From NCBI GenBank assembly GCA_026391805.1, contig JAPLDJ010000018.1, positions 18,379-82,378 of the forward strand: a stretch of 64,000 nt of DNA. Reading direction: 5' to 3'. The position numbers and the translations under genes are program-made. This DNA comes from Bacteroidota bacterium. GTDB taxonomy: Bacteria; Bacteroidota; Bacteroidia; Bacteroidales; FEN-979. The notes beneath the pieces are model-generated. The model was not told the DNA's origin. It did not search any database and worked only from the letters and a program-made list of their open reading frames with translations. Of this stretch, positions 52,867 to 61,208 are shown one piece after another (the first letter of the stretch is position 1; each line of letters starts with the position of its first letter).

Positions 52867-55110
52867 CTATCTTTTATCAACAATAAGTTCATCCACGAAC
52901 ACCCACGCTTTTCCCCCGTGCCCGATATGCCACTCCGGGCAGGTGAGGATGGATTTGGCAAAGACTTTTACATAGCGGATCTTCATTTCATTGATCCGGA
53001 TCGCATAATCAAAGATGATCGGGCAGGGATCGCATGAGGTCATGCCGTTGGCGACCCGCCCTGCATCAATGAAATTTTTCCCGTCGGTTGAAACGTAGTA
53101 CTGAACGTATTCCGGGTAGAAGATCCAGGAGGTGAGGTCCTGGATGAACCCGGCCGCCAGGTAATTGACGTTCGTCAGTCTCCCGAGGTCGATCACGGCT
53201 TCGAAATCTTCATTTTCGTACCCCTGCCAGAGGATATGGAAATTGTCAAATCCCCGTTTTCCGTCGGTGAGTGTTCCCTGACCGTCAGCACTGTATTTCG
53301 CTGCCGGTTGATTTTTCAACACATAGGATTTCCCGGTTGCCAGATGTTTGATAAAGGCTTTCTGAACGGAGGAATCGACGGTACGCCTGTATTTCTCAGG
53401 AGAAATGCCCCGTTCATGAAGTGTTTTTACTCCGTACAGGTTCGACAGGGACACGAATCTGTCTACGTCCTTCAGAAAGACCGGACTGATTTTTACCTTC
53501 TTACCGGTCACCTTCATGCATCCACCCGCCCCGGTAATGTTCTTCCGTGCGATCTCCAGTTTGGCATACATCAGCGGCAGTCGTGCTTTTCTGACCCTTG
53601 AAAGAAAAACAGAATCTTTCCCGGCCGTTTTTTCTGCAAGATTGAAAAGCGAATCATAAGACCTGACCTGGGTTGCGGCAAGAAAAGAATTTGTTTCCTG
53701 GACAGGTGATCCATAGATCCAGAGCATTTTTTGTGATGAAACCAGGTTCTTTTCCGTCATTTTCAGGTAACTCCGGATAAAGTTTCCGGCTGTACCGTAA
53801 TATCCGTTCAGGAAAACGGTTTCGAGTGAATCCATGTTCAGTTCAGGATTCCAGAGCAATTTTGCAAGGATGTACTGCCGCAACTCCTGGTTTTCCGAAT
53901 AGGTGCCGTGGCAGCCCTGTTCAAACACCGATTTCACACCATATTTTTTAAACATCTCGATATTCGGCTGAAGCACATGAAAGTTCGGAAAGGGGCTGAG
54001 CATGTTGCTGAACTGGATCACATAATCCCATACAAGGATATCACCCGCGATCTTCGACCAGTTCCGGAGATCATTGAAGAAAGAACCTTCGGAGGTATCG
54101 GCTGCGATCGGTTTGTTCCGGTCGCACTCGATTGTGCAGAGCATGATGTTCACGTTGGAAGCAGGTTTCACGTGTTTCGGTGCTGCGCGGGTATACTGGT
54201 ATGCAAGTGTTGAGATTACCTTATCGGGAAATGCCGCTGCCACCTTATTGACAAATTCTATCATGGCGCCGGAGGGAGATCCTTCCCGTTCATAGATGGC
54301 TTTGCACTTGTCGCATTCGCAATAGCCATACGTATCCATCTGCGACACCGACCAGTATTTTGCTGTTGGTTTTTCATCCATTTTCTTCTTCAGTTCCCGG
54401 ATGGTGACTCCCAATACATCAGGATTAGTAAGGCACAATTGTGTTTTGCTGCGCTTCCCGCCCATCAGGGCATAATATTCCGGATGGGCCTCAAATAATT
54501 TATCCGGCGGAACAAGGCTGAACATGGTATGGACCCACATGCCCCAATCGCCCTGGCCTTTCCAGGCATGGATGTCGCAGCGCATCTTGTCGGCGAAATC
54601 AGGGTCTTCCATCCCGGCATAATAGGTCTCCCGGCTTCGGAATGCGGGCGCCTGGTAACTATCCATAACGGGCAGTCTGAGTTCGGCTGTTTTCGGGATG
54701 ATTTCCGCATCCGGCGCCAGGAACCGGCATCCGAGGTATTTTTCCAGCAGTTCATAAACCCCGTAAAGTACTCCTTTGTGGGAGCCTCCGCTGATATAAA
54801 TGTTGGTTCCTGCAGTCCTTAATCTGAATCCGTCCGGATCGCCGGTTTCAGGCAACCTCCCGATAAAAAGTCCGGTTTTAAATTCATCTGCTGAACTTTG
54901 AACGACCTGTATCTCAATACCGGTCATGTGCCGAAGGTACGATTGCAGGACACCTGCTGCCTTTTCCATTACCGGCATCGGGCTTATCGGAAGAACAATG
55001 GAATAATTCCTTAACTCCGATTTTTGTGAACCGATAACAATGACCGGTTCACTTGCAAAGGCACCGCAGCACAGGAGTAAGAGTAACAGGGAAAGGACGA
55101 TTTTTTTCAT
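52867..55110 (-). CDS. Exported DUF4838 protein, alpha-glucuronidase/GH20-like architecture
   Basis: 747 residues. Signal peptide 1-20. N-terminal alpha/beta domain like those before GH20 and GH67 catalytic barrels (AAGVLQSYLRHMTGIEIQVV, GVLYGVYELLEKYLGCRFLAPD), then the DUF4838 barrel (YWSVSQMDTYGYCECDKCKA with three Cys, DILVWDYVIQFSNML, VFEQGCHGTYSENQELRQYI). The C-terminal about 140 residues resemble a discoidin/F5-8-type carbohydrate-binding module (FEAVIDLGRLTNVNYLAAGF, YYVSTDGKNF). Activity of DUF4838 is not settled in my knowledge. It converges with the GH38 gene, 24 nt apart, which suggests shared glycan use. Confidence 0.85.
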   Translation of the reverse strand: MKKIVLSLLLLLLCCGAFASEPVIVIGSQKSELRNYSIVLPISPMPVMEKAAGVLQSYLRHMTGIEIQVVQSSADEFKTGLFIGRLPETGDPDGFRLRTAGTNIYISGGSHKGVLYGVYELLEKYLGCRFLAPDAEIIPKTAELRLPVMDSYQAPAFRSRETYYAGMEDPDFADKMRCDIHAWKGQGDWGMWVHTMFSLVPPDKLFEAHPEYYALMGGKRSKTQLCLTNPDVLGVTIRELKKKMDEKPTAKYWSVSQMDTYGYCECDKCKAIYEREGSPSGAMIEFVNKVAAAFPDKVISTLAYQYTRAAPKHVKPASNVNIMLCTIECDRNKPIAADTSEGSFFNDLRNWSKIAGDILVWDYVIQFSNMLSPFPNFHVLQPNIEMFKKYGVKSVFEQGCHGTYSENQELRQYILAKLLWNPELNMDSLETVFLNGYYGTAGNFIRSYLKMTEKNLVSSQKMLWIYGSPVQETNSFLAATQVRSYDSLFNLAEKTAGKDSVFLSRVRKARLPLMYAKLEIARKNITGAGGCMKVTGKKVKISPVFLKDVDRFVSLSNLYGVKTLHERGISPEKYRRTVDSSVQKAFIKHLATGKSYVLKNQPAAKYSADGQGTLTDGKRGFDNFHILWQGYENEDFEAVIDLGRLTNVNYLAAGFIQDLTSWIFYPEYVQYYVSTDGKNFIDAGRVANGMTSCDPCPIIFDYAIRINEMKIRYVKVFAKSILTCPEWHIGHGGKAWVFVDELIVDKR

Positions 55111-55127
55111 ATAGGGGAAGTTATAGC

Positions 55128-55205
55128 CAAAATTAAGAAGATATTCCTCATTCCCATATTCCCGAATTCCCGAATTCCAATTCTTCTTCTTTTTTCGTAT
55201 ATTTG
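55128..55205. promoter_or_regulatory. Divergent promoters of DUF4838 and recX
   Basis: TAATTTTG on the minus strand (55135-55128) is 17 nt before the DUF4838 ATG. TATATTTG on the plus strand (55198-55205) is 17 nt before the recX GTG. Between them lies a short ATTCCCGA-word array (55149-55183), the only such array in a divergent gap. Confidence 0.5.
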
Positions 55206-55222
55206 CATGAACAGCCTTTCCC

Positions 55223-55702
55223 GTGGTCCATCGAAAAACAAAACCGGTTGATTCCGAACTGGTGCTTCAGAAGATCCGTTATTTCTGCAGTTACCAGGAA
55301 CGGTGCATCCGGGATGTGGAAGGAAAACTGAAGGACTGGACGGTTCAGAAGAGACTGATCCCTTCGATCATCAAATCATTGAAGGATGAAGGATATGTTG
55401 ACGAGGAACGGTTTGCGAAGGTCTACGCAGGAGGAAAATTCCGTGTGAACAAGTGGGGACGCGAGCGGATCGGGTTCGAACTGAGGCTGAAGGGCATCGG
55501 GGAAGATCTGATAGCGAAAGGGCTGGAAGAGATCGACGGGGATGATTACCACAAGGTTCTGAAGGAGCTGATCCTGAAAAAGAAAAAGGAATTCCTTCAG
55601 GAAAATGATTTTCCGGTCCGGGAAAAAATCATCAACTTTGTACATGGCAAGGGATACGAATTTGAACTTATCCTCTCCATCATAAAAGAACTCAAAATCT
55701 GA
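55223..55702 (+). CDS. recX: Regulatory protein RecX
   Basis: 159 residues from a GTG; an ATG at 55207 is out of frame. Three helical repeats of RecX: VLQKIRYFCSYQERCIRDVEG, LKDEGYVDEERFAKVYAGG, then GFELRLKGIGEDLIAKGLEEI. RecX binds and restrains the RecA filament. recA is not in the window. The prfB start codon follows the stop by two bases. Confidence 0.9.
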   Translation: MVHRKTKPVDSELVLQKIRYFCSYQERCIRDVEGKLKDWTVQKRLIPSIIKSLKDEGYVDEERFAKVYAGGKFRVNKWGRERIGFELRLKGIGEDLIAKGLEEIDGDDYHKVLKELILKKKKEFLQENDFPVREKIINFVHGKGYEFELILSIIKELKI

Positions 55703-55704
55703 AC

Positions 55705-56794
55705 ATGGTAACACCTGATTTGCTGAAGGATCTGCAGTCGAGACTCGACGCCCTGAGGAGGTTTCTTTGACCACGACAAAAAATTAACCCTGATTGAAGA
55801 AGAAGAAAAACTGACCCGGGAGGCCGATTTCTGGAACAACCCGAAGGCGGCCGAACTGGTCATGAAATCCATCCGCGATAAAAAAGCCTGGACCGATGCC
55901 TGGCAGGCTGCCGTCGACAGTTTTTTGGATTTACAGGTGCTCGTGGAATTTTTCCAGGCCGGTGAAGGCACCGAGGTTGAGCTTGACAGGCATTATGCTG
56001 AGACTCTTAACCTGGTTGAAGATCTTGAATTCCGGAACATGCTCAGCGGCGAGGAGGACAAGCTGAGCGTCATCGTACAGATCAATTCAGGGGCCGGCGG
56101 AACCGAAAGTCAGGACTGGGCCCAGATGCTGATGCGCATGTACATCCGCTGGGGCGAGCGGAACAAATACAAGGTCAAGGAACTGGATTATCTCGAAGGG
56201 GATGTGGCCGGCATAAAATCGGTCACCCTCGAAATTGAAGGCGATTATGCCTACGGCTACCTGAAAGGGGAAAACGGCGTGCACCGGCTGGTGAGGCTTT
56301 CACCGTTTGACGCCAACCATAAGCGCCATACTTCGTTTGCCTCCGTTTATGCCTACCCGATGATCGACGACAACATCGTGATCGACATCAATCCTGCCGA
56401 TATCACATGGGATACGTTCCGGTCGAGCGGCCCGGGCGGTCAGAATGTGAACAAGGTGGAAACGGCCGTCCGGCTGAAGCATGAGCCGTCCGGCATCGTG
56501 ATCGAATGCCAGGAGACACGGTCGCAGGGGCAGAACCGGGAAAAGGCCCTGCATATGCTGAAATCCCAGCTCTACGAGATCGAACTCCGCAAGAAACGTG
56601 AAAAGATCGCTGTGATCGAAGGCAGCAAGAAAAAGATCGAATGGGGAAGCCAGATCCGGAATTATGTTCTGCATCCCTATAAAATGGTGAAAGATGTCCG
56701 GACAGGTTACGAAACCTCCGACACGCAGGGTGTTCTCGACGGCGACCTGCATCAGTTCATCAAATCGTTCCTGATGGAATTCGGAAGCAAATAA
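55705..56794 (+). CDS. prfB: Peptide chain release factor 2 with programmed +1 frameshift
   Basis: The ATG at 55705 reads 21 codons ([10 protein letters not shown]...RRFL) up to an in-frame TGA at 55768-55770; the +1 frame (GAC at 55769) then continues without stop to 56794, total about 362 residues. The slip site is the classical AGGAGG-TTT-CTT-TGA-C. Release-factor features: the UGA/UAA-recognising SPF tripeptide in [13 protein letters not shown] and the peptidyl-hydrolysis GGQ motif in [21 protein letters not shown]2 controls its own level: low RF2 lets the ribosome shift at the UGA. A later GTG/ATG start such as 55862 would lose the N-terminal domain. Start is 2 nt after recX. Confidence 0.95.
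55756..55771 (+). promoter_or_regulatory. Programmed +1 frameshift site of prfB
   Basis: Shine-Dalgarno-like AGGAGG (55756-55761), three-base spacer TTT, slippery CTT (55765-55767), TGA stop (55768-55770) and C at 55771. This is the same layout as in most bacterial prfB genes. Confidence 0.92.
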
Positions 56795-56802
56795 AATCTT
56801 CT

Positions 56803-57147
56803 ATGATAAAGATCTATCACAATCCTCAATGCAAAAAATCCCGGGCCGGGCTGCAGTTCCTGCAAGGGAAAGGAGTGAAATTCGAGATCGTTGAATACCT
56901 GAAACAACTCCTTACAGAAAAAGAGGTCGAACGGCTTCTTGTAAAGCTGAATAAAAAGCCGCAAGAGATCGTCCGGACGCAGGAAGAGTACTTTAAGAAA
57001 AGCCTGAAGGGGAAAAATTTCAACGACGGTGAATGGATCCGGATACTGGTACAGAATCCAAAGCTTATCCAGCGACCCATCGTGGAAGCGCAATACAAGG
57101 CCGTCATTGCCGATCCTGCTGAAAACATTGACCTTCTTATCAAATAA
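56803..57147 (+). CDS. ArsC/Spx-family arsenate-reductase-like protein
   Basis: 114 residues, thioredoxin-like fold. Catalytic-type Cys10 in YHNPQCKKSRAGL, FEIVEYLKQLLTEKEV, and the Arg in KLIQRPIVE, which is the oxyanion site of ArsC-type reductases. It may be a YfgD/ArsC-type arsenate reductase or a general redox protein; no ars operon is present. It starts 8 nt after prfB and precedes fumC by 21 nt. Confidence 0.85.
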   Translation: MIKIYHNPQCKKSRAGLQFLQGKGVKFEIVEYLKQLLTEKEVERLLVKLNKKPQEIVRTQEEYFKKSLKGKNFNDGEWIRILVQNPKLIQRPIVEAQYKAVIADPAENIDLLIK

Positions 57148-57168
57148 TCAACCCTAAAACTTACCGCC

Positions 57169-58557
57169 ATGCAAACCCGTACCGAAAAAGACACGATGGG
57201 ACCCATTGAGGTTCCCGCCGACAAATATTGGGGCGCACAAACACAGCGTTCGATCGAGCACTTCAGGATCGGAGAACCGGCGTCGATGCCGAAAGAGATC
57301 ATTGAAGCCTTTGCCATCCTGAAAAAAGCGGCGGCGCTTGTCAACCTTGACCTCGGGGTTCTTGCAAAAGAGAAAACCGACCTGATCGTTGCGGTTTGCG
57401 ACGAGATCCTGGCCGGGAAGCTGGACGACCAGTTCCCTTTGGTGATTTGGCAAACCGGTTCCGGAACGCAGTCGAACATGAACGTCAACGAGGTGATCGC
57501 GAACCGGGCACATGTGCTGAACGGCGGTACGCTGGGTGAAAAAACCATCATCCATCCCAACGATGATGTGAATAAATCGCAGTCCTCCAACGACACCTTC
57601 CCTACCGCGATGAGCATTGCCGCATACAAGCGGATCGTGGAGACCACGATGCCCGGCGTGGAGAAGCTCCGGAAAACAATGTGGGAGAAGGCTGAAACCT
57701 ATACGGATATTGTCAAAACAGGCCGCACGCACCTCATGGATGCCACCCCATTAACACTGGGCCAGGAATTTTCAGGCTACGCTTCACAGCTCGATCATGC
57801 CCTTGTTGCCATAAAAAATACGCTTCCTCATGTGGCAGAACTGGCACTGGGCGGAACCGCTGTCGGCACCGGCCTGAATGCGCCGAAAGGGTACGATGTA
57901 AAAGTCGCAGCAAAGATCGCCGAACTGACCGGCTATCCGTTTGTGACTGCACCGAATAAATTCGAATCATTATCCGCTCATGATGCCATGGTGGAAACCT
58001 CCGGGGCGCTGAAAACCCTTGCCGTAAGCTGCATGCACATCGCCAGCAACATGCGCCTGATGGCATCAGGTCCGCGCTGCGGCATCGGAGAGATCATCCT
58101 CCCCGAAAACGAACCCGGATCATCCATCATGCCGGGCAAGGTGAACCCCACCCAGCCGGAAGCGCTGACGATGGTTTGCGCACAGGTGATGGGAAACGAT
58201 GTGGCGGTGAACATCGGCGGCATGAACGGCCATTTTCAGCTGAATGTCTTCAAGCCGGTGATCATCCGGAATGTCCTCGAATCTGCACGGCTGCTGGGCG
58301 ATGCCTGCCTGTCGTTCAACGACAACTGTGTGGCAGGGACCGAACCAAACATGGCTGCCATCAATAAAAACCTCGAGAATTCACTGATGCTCGTCACCGC
58401 GCTGAATCCGAAGATCGGATACGACAACGCTGCAAAGATCGCCAAGAAAGCCCACAAGGAGAACAAGACCCTCCGTGAAGCAACGCTGGAGCTCGGACTA
58501 CTCACCGATGAGGAGTTCACGAAGATCGTGGATCCGAAGAAGATGGTTGGCAAATAA
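57169..58557 (+). CDS. fumC: Class II fumarate hydratase
   Basis: 462 residues; converts fumarate to malate in the citric acid cycle. Signature [15 protein letters not shown], substrate-binding SGTQSN-like [23 protein letters not shown] and [18 protein letters not shown]. Length is standard. Last gene of the recX-prfB-arsC-fumC group. The GCGAAA array begins directly after the stop. Confidence 0.96.
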   Translation: MQTRTEKDTMGPIEVPADKYWGAQTQRSIEHFRIGEPASMPKEIIEAFAILKKAAALVNLDLGVLAKEKTDLIVAVCDEILAGKLDDQFPLVIWQTGSGTQSNMNVNEVIANRAHVLNGGTLGEKTIIHPNDDVNKSQSSNDTFPTAMSIAAYKRIVETTMPGVEKLRKTMWEKAETYTDIVKTGRTHLMDATPLTLGQEFSGYASQLDHALVAIKNTLPHVAELALGGTAVGTGLNAPKGYDVKVAAKIAELTGYPFVTAPNKFESLSAHDAMVETSGALKTLAVSCMHIASNMRLMASGPRCGIGEIILPENEPGSSIMPGKVNPTQPEALTMVCAQVMGNDVAVNIGGMNGHFQLNVFKPVIIRNVLESARLLGDACLSFNDNCVAGTEPNMAAINKNLENSLMLVTALNPKIGYDNAAKIAKKAHKENKTLREATLELGLLTDEEFTKIVDPKKMVGK

Positions 58558-58702
58558 ATAGCGAAAGGCGAAAAGCGAAATAGCGAAATTATAATTAAGG
58601 TATTCCTCTGAACACTGCAGGTGTGACATTTTTTAGCTGGCGAGTTCGCGAACTGGTGAGTTGACGAGTTGAGTAAAGGGCGAAATAGCGAGATAAAGAA
58701 AA
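58558..58702. repeat. GCGAAA and CTGGCGAGTT word arrays downstream of fumC
   Basis: TAGCGAAAGGCGAAAAGCGA words (58558-58588), a diverged AACACTGCAGGTGTGACATT unit (58611-58630), CTGGCGAGTTCGCGAACTGG words (58637-58672) and again GGCGAAATAGCGA words (58679-58694). Confidence 0.8.
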
Positions 58703-58717
58703 TTAAGAAATTTCTGC

Positions 58718-58799
58718 AAACCCCGACGGGGTGACATTATTCTAGCAGGAAGATAAGAGCAACAATTGAGAACCCCGTAGGGGTGACATTATTCTATGG
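58718..58799 (+). repeat. 82-nt repeat, left arm (two AACCCCG-GGGGTGACATT units)
   Basis: AAACCCCGACGGGGTGACAT, then TATTCTAGCAGGAAG and a TAAGAGCAACAATTGAG spacer, then a second AACCCCGTAGGGGTGACATT. The arm matches the reverse complement of 59372-59453 in 75 of 82 positions by my alignment. It covers the last Pro codon and the stop of the lipoprotein gene. Confidence 0.9.
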
Positions 58800-59195
58800 C
58801 CTGACGGTAATTGTGCGGTTGGTAACGAGTTTGCCATTGAGTTTGAAATCCAGAGCAACCACACTATTCCCGCAATCATCGCGGATCTCGACAATATCGG
58901 TGATCGTATCCCGGATCTTTAACGTATCACAAAGGAGGATATAGTCATACTTCCCTAAAATCCATAATTCATAAGCAAGATGACCCTGGTTATCGGCAGA
59001 GAACTCTGCAGTATCCACCGGGGAATCAAAATTGTGCTGGTTGTATGTCGTAAGGACAAAGTCCGTTCCCGGAATCAGGCTGTCACCGGTGATGTTGATC
59101 GTTGCAACCTGGTATGGTCCTGCCGGACAAACCTGTTGCCTCTCCAGGCATGAAACCATTGTTGCGAGGATCAGCAAAAGAAATAATTTTCTCAT
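58794..59195 (-). CDS. Hypothetical lipoprotein flanked by inverted repeats
   Basis: 133 residues from the ATG at 59195 (an ATG at 59258 would add 21 residues before the signal). Lipobox ATMVSC (Cys about 16). The mature part has VATINITGDSLIPGTDFVLT, ILGKYDYILLCDTLKIRD and VVALDFKLNGKLVTNRTITV, a small all-beta domain with three further Cys. No family recognised. The stop codon lies in the left 82-nt repeat. A TACCTTTG box (59321-59314) gives a leader of over 100 nt. Confidence 0.75.
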   Translation of the reverse strand: MRKLFLLLILATMVSCLERQQVCPAGPYQVATINITGDSLIPGTDFVLTTYNQHNFDSPVDTAEFSADNQGHLAYELWILGKYDYILLCDTLKIRDTITDIVEIRDDCGNSVVALDFKLNGKLVTNRTITVRP

Positions 59196-59313
59196 TTTAC
59201 AGCCGGGTTTGATACTCTTTGCTCCTGTTCCTGATAGTGCGGGTTTCCCGTAAAACATTCTTGCGGAAAACCACTATTCCTACCCTGAAAAAATACAATA
59301 CGGTTCTGAAATT

Positions 59314-59321
59314 CAAAGGTA
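59314..59321 (-). promoter_or_regulatory. Putative -7 box of the repeat-flanked lipoprotein
   Basis: TACCTTTG on the minus strand, inside the cassette limited by the two 82-nt arms, so the gene seems to carry its own promoter. Confidence 0.4.
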
Positions 59322-59371
59322 TGAAATATTTCTCTTCCGTGCAATCTGCACGCCATGAAACAAAAATGTCA

Positions 59372-59453
59372 CCACAGAATAATATCACCCCTGCGGGGTT
59401 CTCAATTGTTGCTCTTATCTTCCTGCTAGAATAATTTCACCCCTGTGGGGTTT
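59372..59453 (-). repeat. 82-nt repeat, right arm
   Basis: Inverted copy of 58718-58799 with the same two CCCC-GGGG palindromic units and the same TAGCAGGAAGATAAGAGC spacer. The differences lie mostly in the loop bases of the palindromes. Confidence 0.9.
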
Positions 59454-59490
59454 AATTTCGCTTTTCGCCATTTCGCTTTTCGCTTTTTAT
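59446..59490. repeat. GCGAAA-word array (inverted to that after fumC)
   Basis: TTTCGCTTTTCGCCATTTCG words run up to the stop codon of the GT39 gene at 59487. Together with 58558-58588 they form an outer inverted pair around the 82-nt arms. Confidence 0.75.
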
Positions 59491-61208
59491 TTCAACATCT
59501 CCTGTTCCACAATCCACGATGCATCATCCCACAGAACATCATCCAGGGTAGCGCCCCGCTGGCGTGCTTTTTCCTTTACCATCTTCAGCCATTCGGGATG
59601 GGTCTCGATCTGCCTGACCCAGTACATGACGCGTTCATTGGAAGGTTCAACAAAATCATGAACATTCTCAAACCGGATGTCTCTTTTTAATCCTTTCATG
59701 CGGAAAACATAGGCTTCCCAGATCCGGTCACCCTGCCTGGTGATCCTTATCGTATCCGGCGCCATGATCGAATCGAACAGCGAGCCCCACCTTTCGTGCG
59801 GATCGTTGAAGTCATTGCTTAATGCGACGTAATAGGCATCGGTGCCTTTCAGAAGATCGCCCCTCTCCCGGTCAATCCAGTAATATTTATGGATTCGGCT
59901 CAACGTACCCAGTGAATAGACCTTTTTGCCGATGGGGTGTGCCAGATAATAATCCAGGTTGGCCGCCGGGAACCAGCGGAACGTAATGACCGGCGCGTTT
60001 GCAGGCATGATGCCCGCTTCAAGGTCTTTTTTTTCAACCGGTCCGAATTTCTCTCCCAATTGTTTCCAGCCGTAAAGCTGCACGGTGAAATCATCGACAC
60101 CCCATTTTTTCAACGGCACGATCCCGTAATTGATCTGAAGCACCCCGGCAAGGACCAGGATCAGCTGCAATGCAAGAGCGATCCGCAGCGATATGGGAAT
60201 CAATCTCGCGGAAGGTCGTTTTTCCTGCTGGCCTGAAAGCCATGCCGCTGCTACGAGGATCAATCCCAGGTAAGCAGGGCCGGTCCAGTGCGGCAAAGTG
60301 CTGCTGTAAAGGGAAAACCCGATGAAGACGACGGCCAGCGGAAGACTTAAGAGTAAAAGGAGCCGGAGATAAGGTTTGTCAAGAAAGATTTTTTTCCCGA
60401 AGAGGGCGATGAGTGAGAATAGAATAATGATGAAATTAACGGGATTGCTGTATAAAAACTGTCCTGCGAACTCGGTCCCGAAATAGTCCCAGCGGATCCG
60501 AAACCCTGAAGAAACCCTGCCCTCGTGAAAGGTGAAGCTGACAAAGGAGTTATGGTAGTTCCAGAGGATCACAGGCAGAAACAATGCAATGGCAATCAGG
60601 AAAGCCAGGTAGGTTTCCTTCGCCCTGAACCATTTCCTGTTATACAAAAGCATGTAAAGGAAAACGCCCAGCAGCAGAAATACCGAATGATATTTTGAGA
60701 GAAGGGCCAGTCCGACGGTCACACCTGCAAGAAGCAACCGGATCCGGCTGCTTTTTGTAAGATCCTTATCCGGCAGGCAATCGGTCAGGAGCCAGAGGCT
60801 GAGGAGCCAGAACAGCACCTGCGGGGTGTCCGGCATGATAAAGGTGCCTGCAATGATGAAGCAATAGATGGAAGCCGTGAACAGCAAAGCCGCATAGAAC
60901 CCGGTAAGGGAATCTTTGATCCTCCGCCCGATCAGGAAGATCAGCCAGGTGTTTATCGTCCCGAAAACCACGGAGGCCAAACGAAGGAAGAATTCATGAT
61001 CGAAATAAAGGTTCAGCGTAAAGAGCTGGATGACCCATCCCACCATCGGTGGATGGTCGAAATGACTCCAGTCAGGGAATTTTGCATAGGTCCAGTAATA
61101 GACCTCGTCGTTCCCAAGCTCGATAAATCCTGCAACAAACGCCCTGACGAGGAATGAACAGAGCAAAAGAACAAACATCGCCCTGATGATTGTTTTGTCA
61201 TCCTTCAT
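59487..61208 (-). CDS. Glycosyltransferase family 39 (ArnT/PMT-like) membrane protein
   Basis: 573 residues with about eleven transmembrane segments in the first 400. GT39 markers: the catalytic acidic pair in ELGNDEVYYWTYAK (first extracytoplasmic loop), FDHPPMVGW and LLSKYHSVFLL. A soluble C-terminal domain of about 170 residues follows. Such enzymes move a sugar from a polyprenyl-phosphate donor to a lipid, glycan or protein at the outer face of the inner membrane. The start overlaps the end of the PHP-domain gene by 11 nt, so the two proteins are likely to work together. Confidence 0.9.
   Translation of the reverse strand: MKDDKTIIRAMFVLLLCSFLVRAFVAGFIELGNDEVYYWTYAKFPDWSHFDHPPMVGWVIQLFTLNLYFDHEFFLRLASVVFGTINTWLIFLIGRRIKDSLTGFYAALLFTASIYCFIIAGTFIMPDTPQVLFWLLSLWLLTDCLPDKDLTKSSRIRLLLAGVTVGLALLSKYHSVFLLLGVFLYMLLYNRKWFRAKETYLAFLIAIALFLPVILWNYHNSFVSFTFHEGRVSSGFRIRWDYFGTEFAGQFLYSNPVNFIIILFSLIALFGKKIFLDKPYLRLLLLLSLPLAVVFIGFSLYSSTLPHWTGPAYLGLILVAAAWLSGQQEKRPSARLIPISLRIALALQLILVLAGVLQINYGIVPLKKWGVDDFTVQLYGWKQLGEKFGPVEKKDLEAGIMPANAPVITFRWFPAANLDYYLAHPIGKKVYSLGTLSRIHKYYWIDRERGDLLKGTDAYYVALSNDFNDPHERWGSLFDSIMAPDTIRITRQGDRIWEAYVFRMKGLKRDIRFENVHDFVEPSNERVMYWVRQIETHPEWLKMVKEKARQRGATLDDVLWDDASWIVEQEMLK

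Noticed and set aside
55862..56794. prfB starting at an internal ATG
   Set aside because: It would miss the N-terminal domain; the frameshift site upstream joins it to the real start.
58718..59453. Complete transposon
   Set aside because: Inverted arms are present, but the enclosed gene is a lipoprotein, no transposase is inside, and no target duplication was recognised; kept as a repeat-flanked cassette only.
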